In this document: piece by piece, positions 59,041 to 64,000 of the stretch
Position numbering within the stretch: the first letter of the stretch is position 1
Layout of the letters: each line of letters begins with the position of its first letter
Origin: Pseudovirgaria hyperparasitica
Taxonomy: Eukaryota; Ascomycota; Dothideomycetes; Acrospermales; Acrospermaceae
Assembly (NCBI RefSeq): GCF_010093815.1
Contig: NW_022985571.1
Coordinates: forward strand, 152,888-216,887
Reading direction: 5' to 3'
DNA length: 64,000 bases
The notes under the pieces: model-generated
Told to the model about the DNA's origin: nothing
Seen by the model: only the letters and a program-made list of their open reading frames with translations
Database searches by the model: none
Program-made: the position numbers and the translations under genes

Positions 59041-62000
59041 ATTAGAAGATCTATAGCTAATAAGTCTATATTATTATTATAGTATATAGAATATTCTATA
59101 TATATAGAGAGAAGTATAAACTAAATAAGTAAAGAATAAATATATATTATATAATTCTACTAGAGTAGTCTATAGCTAGTAGACTATAAGTAGTCTTAAG
59201 TTTAAATCTACTTTTATAGAGTTAATAAGTAAACTATTATAGAGTAGAGTACTATAGTATAATAAGTTATATAGTAGAGAAATTTATATAATATATCTAT
59301 AATCTTTAACTATAACTAAACTAGAATATTATAAGTTCTTATTAATATATTTAATATCTTATCTTTTATTTAGATATAAGTAACTAATAAAAAATTCTTA
59401 TTTACTATAGGAAGTAATAATTTATTAAAACTTCTTTATAGTATCTAAGAGACTAATCTATTTAATTTAGATTAATAGAGTAATAGAGTAATTATAAGAA
59501 TAGTATAGATAGATAAAATAATAGAATATATTCTACTATGTAATAAATTACTACTAAACTCTCTTAGTAGTAATTAATAAATATATATATAACGAGATAC
59601 TAATCTATTCTATATATAATTATTTACTACTTATTATACTATCTCTAACTAAATTAGCTAAGAAATATCTATATCTAGTCTAGTCTTTAGCTAATTTATA
59701 ATAATTATTCTCTCTCTTTAGAAAGCTATTATTAGTAATATAGATTATTATATAACTCTAGTTTAGAATACTTCTATCTTTTAGTATTATACTATACTAA
59801 TATTAGTACTAAGTTTATTAATAGTTTAAGTTAAGTTAGTTATAATATATACTATTTCTATCTACTTATATAGTTAGTTATATAAATATATCTAACTAGT
59901 TATTTACTACTATCTATATTACTTATATATATATATATATTTACTATTACTATATCTATAATAATATAAGAATTATAGATATAAGATAGTAGTCTAATAG
60001 ATTATAGAAGGATTTAGAAATATATTTAAAAGAGTAGTCTACTCTTATAATAAGGTTAATTTCTAAAGAGTAGAAATTAAGTATATATAATCTACTTATA
60101 TAGTAATCTTACTTATTCTAGCTAACTTAGCCTAGATCCTTCTATTATAGAACTATACTAGACTATAGTAGTCTAGTTAAGTCTATTCTAGTACTTATTC
60201 TAATAATATTCTTCTTCTTTTTATACTTCGCTCTAAAGTACTTAATTATATATAAATCTAAAATTCTATAATTATTATATTTCTATATATATCTAATTAA
60301 GTCTATATAATATAATTAATAGTCTTTATATAGATAAACTTTAGATTCTAGTTTACTTTTATTAACTTATATATATACTTATCTTTTACTTTCTAGCTAC
60401 TATCTTAGAGATAGCTCTATAGGTTATATAACTATTATATTAACTAAGCTTATATTTAGCTCTCTTATTCTAAATTTTCTTCTTTAGTATATCTATCTTA
60501 CTCTTAAGATAAGTTATTAATTTATATACTATCTTCTTTAGTTTAGATCTATTAGAGTCTAGAGTAGTCTATTCTTATTAGAATTAGTTTTATATAATCT
60601 ATTTATATTATTATAGTTACTAATTTAGCTTTTCTAATTACTCTTAAAGCTAGATAAATATTCCTTTCTTAGATCTTTAGCTAATATATATATATATATA
60701 TATAGATATCTAATACTAGTTCTATTTCTAAGTCTATCTTCTTCTCTTATAAGACTTACTCTAAAGAAATTACCTCTATTCTAGCTATACTAGCTAAAAA
60801 GTCTACTTATTATAGTAGTATAAAGATATACTCTAAGTTAGAGAAGAACATAGCTAAGACTACTACTACTATTATTACTACTAAGATAGCTATTAGTTAC
60901 TCTAATCTAGATAATTCTAATACTAGTATTATAGAAGAAGTAGCTATAAAGTCTACTTATACTTTCTTATACTATCTATCTACTCTATCTTCTTTAGAGA
61001 ATAAAGAAGATCTTATTATAGATAATAATTAAGAGTTTATACTCTTACTACTCTACTCTAAATACTATTTCTCTTTTTAGTCTAATATAGACTAACTTAA
61101 TTATTCTAGATTCTTTTAGAATCTTATTATTTACTCTAAGTCTAGCTCTACTAATAATAAGATCTAGGTTACTAAAGATACTAAATATAGTTATAGTTTA
61201 TACTATAGAAAAATAGTAAACTATAGTTTAATATACTATAAGTATATTAAGACTTATATAACTAGCTCTAAATATCTCTTTTACTCTAACTCTAGTACTA
61301 GTTATTATTCTACTAACTCTAATAGTTCTATATACTCTATCTTTACTCTATCTATCTACTACTACTACTATACTATTCTTAGTAAAGTTTATCTTTAGAT
61401 AAGTCTATTAGACTATTTTAGTCTAGAGTAATCTAAAGTTATCTATACTAATATATTTTTAGATTTCTATTTATATATAAGATATATATAATAATCTTTA
61501 TATCTATAAGACTCTTAGTAGTTCTAGTAGTTATCTAGTCTTTATATATAGAGAGTTTAGAAAATACTATAAGCTCTTTCTAGAGATTATTAAAGTATAA
61601 GTTTAGAAACTATTAATTACTCTTAATCTTAGCTTATAATTTTTAGTTACTATAAGATTTCTAGTACTTAGACTATCTATTCTAAAGAGTTAGTTTTAGC
61701 TACTAAAACTATAGAAGAGATTTAGTATATCTCTTTTTATCTAACTTATACTACTAATAGATCTTATAAGAGATCTACTAGTTCTCTCTCTAAGTTACCT
61801 TATAAGAGAGTATATATTCTATTCTAGATTATTCTAGATTATATTAGCTAACTTTAGATCTAGTTACTCTAGTCTAGTATATAGTTCTTCTTCTACTAGA
61901 CTCTAGTTAATTAGATAGCTAGTATCTAATCTCTACTACTATATTATCTTTTTAGATTAGTTAGTTTACTCTAAAAAGAAGAATAAAATAAAGGAATAGC

Positions 62001-62500
62001 TCTATAGGTCTATATACTAGTGTTTCTATATAGTATATTATAGCTCTATCTATCTAGTTTCTATCTATTTTAGTCTTTTTTAGACCGTTTAGATATCTAC
62101 TTACTAGTTTTCTAGTAATTTAATTCTTAATTTAATAATATTATATATACTCTTATTTATTCTATAACTATTAAATTCTAGATTCTAATTTACTTTAAGT
62201 TACTTAAGTTTAGATAATATATATAAATTAGTTTATCTCTCTAAATTATATTAGAGTATCTAAACTAGTAGTCTAGTAGTTATTAGTTTAGGTACTCTAA
62301 CTTTTTATATTATATATTATATATTTAATTCTATTAGAAGGTATCTTTTTAAGTTCTTAGTTCTATATTTTTCTTATATATAATAGTCTATATTAGTCTA
62401 TTCTAGACTTTTCTATATTATTCTATTATAATATATTATATTATATATCTATAATAGTTATTTATATTTTCTTCGTGTTTAGTAACTATATATTATTTAA
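59041..62500. mobile_element. RIP-degraded repeats: LTR-like part and a mutated ORF
   Basis: 59400-59700 matches the complement of 35060-35260 (LTR-like end of Gypsy D). From about 60690 to 61980 one plus-strand frame reads as a Ser/Thr/Lys-rich protein broken only by TAA and TAG, where Gln or Trp codons would fit. Its family is not recognised. No boundaries or target-site duplications were found. Confidence 0.5.
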
Positions 62501-64000
62501 ATTATAGGGCTACCTTATAGAGTTTTTCTAGTATATATTTAAGATTTATAATTTAATACTTTATTCTCTATAGTATTCTTTTTCTTTTTATAATAGCTCT
62601 AATAGTACTAGGTTTATAGTAGTAATATATTATTCTATAACCTCTATTTATATATAGATATCACGGTACTTAAGATATATACTATAGGTTTCTAGATATT
62701 CTTATTCTTAGTATAGTTCTTCTAATAGATTTAATACTTCTAGATACTATTCTTATTAAGTCTATAATTAATAATATAGTCTACTTTATATATATCTAGT
62801 CTATCTTAGAGTATAATAGAATATAACTATATATTTATATAATTATATATATTAGATTAAAACCTTTCGAGTAATAAGATATAGAATATATTATAGACTT
62901 TTATATTATTTTCTAGGTTAAGCTTATAGACTCTTAGACTAATATAATATTTAATTTAGAAGAGACTAGGTATTTTATAATTAAGCTTTTTATTTACTTA
63001 TAATATTTATATATTATAGATATTAAGAAGAACTTTATCTTTCTTCTTATATATTTAATCTTTAACTAATCTATTATAGTACTTTATATATAACTTATTT
63101 ACTTACTAGATTATTATATAATAGTTATATATAGCTTTAAAGATTTTAATTACTAGTTTCTATATATATATATATTAATATCTATTATTTAGTTAAACTA
63201 GATCATATAAGGTTTAAAATCTATTCTTAGACTATATTTTAGGTTCGCCTAGAAGAGTATAACGTCTATTATACTATAATAACTATTATTATAAGTAAAT
63301 TCTACTATACTTAGTAGAGAGGCCTAGTTATCTTATTTAAAATTTTAGAATATATAAAGGTAGACCTTAAGTATTTAGTTCTATTACTCTATCTAACTAT
63401 CTATTTATAGATAGAATACTATTAATATATTTCTATTTATACTAGCTATTTTATAGAATAACATCTAGAATTTAGATATAAATATACTTCCTTAGTCTAT
63501 AATAATTCTTTTTAGTATATTATAGACCTTAATAATCTTATTCTAGAGTACTTATACTAGTTCTTTTAATATAATTATCTTCTATATAGAGATATACCTA
63601 GATATCTTTATAAGCCTATCTATAATAATAAGAATTAAATTATAACTTATTCTAAGTATCTTACTTAGAGATAAGTTAACTATAAAATCTATAATAATAT
63701 CTTTCTATATAAAGAGGGGGACTAGTAGAGACTATAAATTCCTATATAGCTTATATCTAGATACCTTTATTCTTTAATAAATCAGATAAGTAGCTATCTA
63801 TTCTTTAATATACTTAGATATATCTTTCTAAAAATAGTACTAACAAATCAAGCTTAGGGTATATATATACCCAAAATATTCTACTAGATTAGTATTATAG
63901 TATTAGCTAACTATAGTAAATTATATATTATCTATTAGTATATAGTACTTTCTATTATAGTAGAGTAAGCTATCTATAAAGGTCTACTTATAGTCTACTT
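62501..64000 (-). mobile_element. RIP-degraded Gypsy element (minus strand), integrase and chromodomain-like end
   Basis: On the minus strand, about 63700-63560 reads D-I-I-I-D-F-I-V-N-L-S-L-S followed by I-I-I-D-R-L-I-K, a Gypsy integrase core. About 62980-62870 reads as the usual C-terminal V-Y-K-L-N-L...N-I-F-Y-I-L-L-L region. About 62840-62650 resembles a chromodomain with Trp positions changed to stop. It runs out of the window on the right. Confidence 0.7.

Noticed and set aside
1-64000. AT-rich sequence as mitochondrial or bacterial DNA
   Set aside because: Nuclear-type genes with a spliceosomal intron, nested retroelements with target-site duplications and a CpA-specific loss all point to RIP'd nuclear DNA.

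Overview
The window comes from a filamentous ascomycete fungus (Pezizomycotina). About 85% of it is AT-rich sequence almost devoid of CpA and its complement TpG, while CpT/ApG survive. This is the signature of repeat-induced point mutation (RIP). Three islands of normal composition carry intact fungal genes with few or no short introns. I would guess Dothideomycetes or a relative, but the sequence does not fix the class.

Layout. 1-8115: a minus-strand LINE copy split by a younger plus-strand LINE (1504-6841). 9106-10734: a one-gene island coding an LRR protein with a C-terminal Cys motif. 10934-19946: another minus-strand LINE, split by a tRNA-derived SINE (11132-12083) and by a 6.5-kb LINE with a different 5' module (12996-19466). 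20967-27970: a complete but RIP-inactivated chromodomain Gypsy element with paired LTRs. 29353-30262: assembly gap. 30600-34590: second island, coding SAD1/USP39 (splicing) and a conserved fungal protein. 34645-55600: nested Gypsy and LINE pieces around a second gap (41200-42064), including a second SINE (52548-53489) and a 1.6-kb non-autonomous LINE derivative (49333-50905). 55620-59030: third island, coding a small Ser/Pro-rich fungal protein and YTM1/WDR12 (ribosome biogenesis). 59041-64000: more degraded repeats, including a minus-strand Gypsy integrase.

The most interesting content is the non-LTR retrotransposon family. It carries a 31-bp near-perfect palindrome close to each end, in opposite orientation. 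It has at least two 5' modules and ends in (TTA)n. It shares its 3' tail with a tRNA-derived SINE and with a short non-autonomous element. Target-site duplications show that several insertions were real retrotransposition events, and the nesting gives a relative chronology that agrees with RIP saturation. No repeat copy has an open reading frame: RIP removes ATG, turns Trp and Gln codons into TAG/TAA, and turns Cys and His into Tyr.

The genes look functional. SAD1 acts in the U4/U6.U5 tri-snRNP and YTM1 in 60S maturation, so core housekeeping genes sit in tiny islands whose promoters are bounded by RIP'd repeats 100-250 bp away. Element ends supported by target-site duplications are precise to a few bases. 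Other repeat boundaries were aligned by eye and are approximate.
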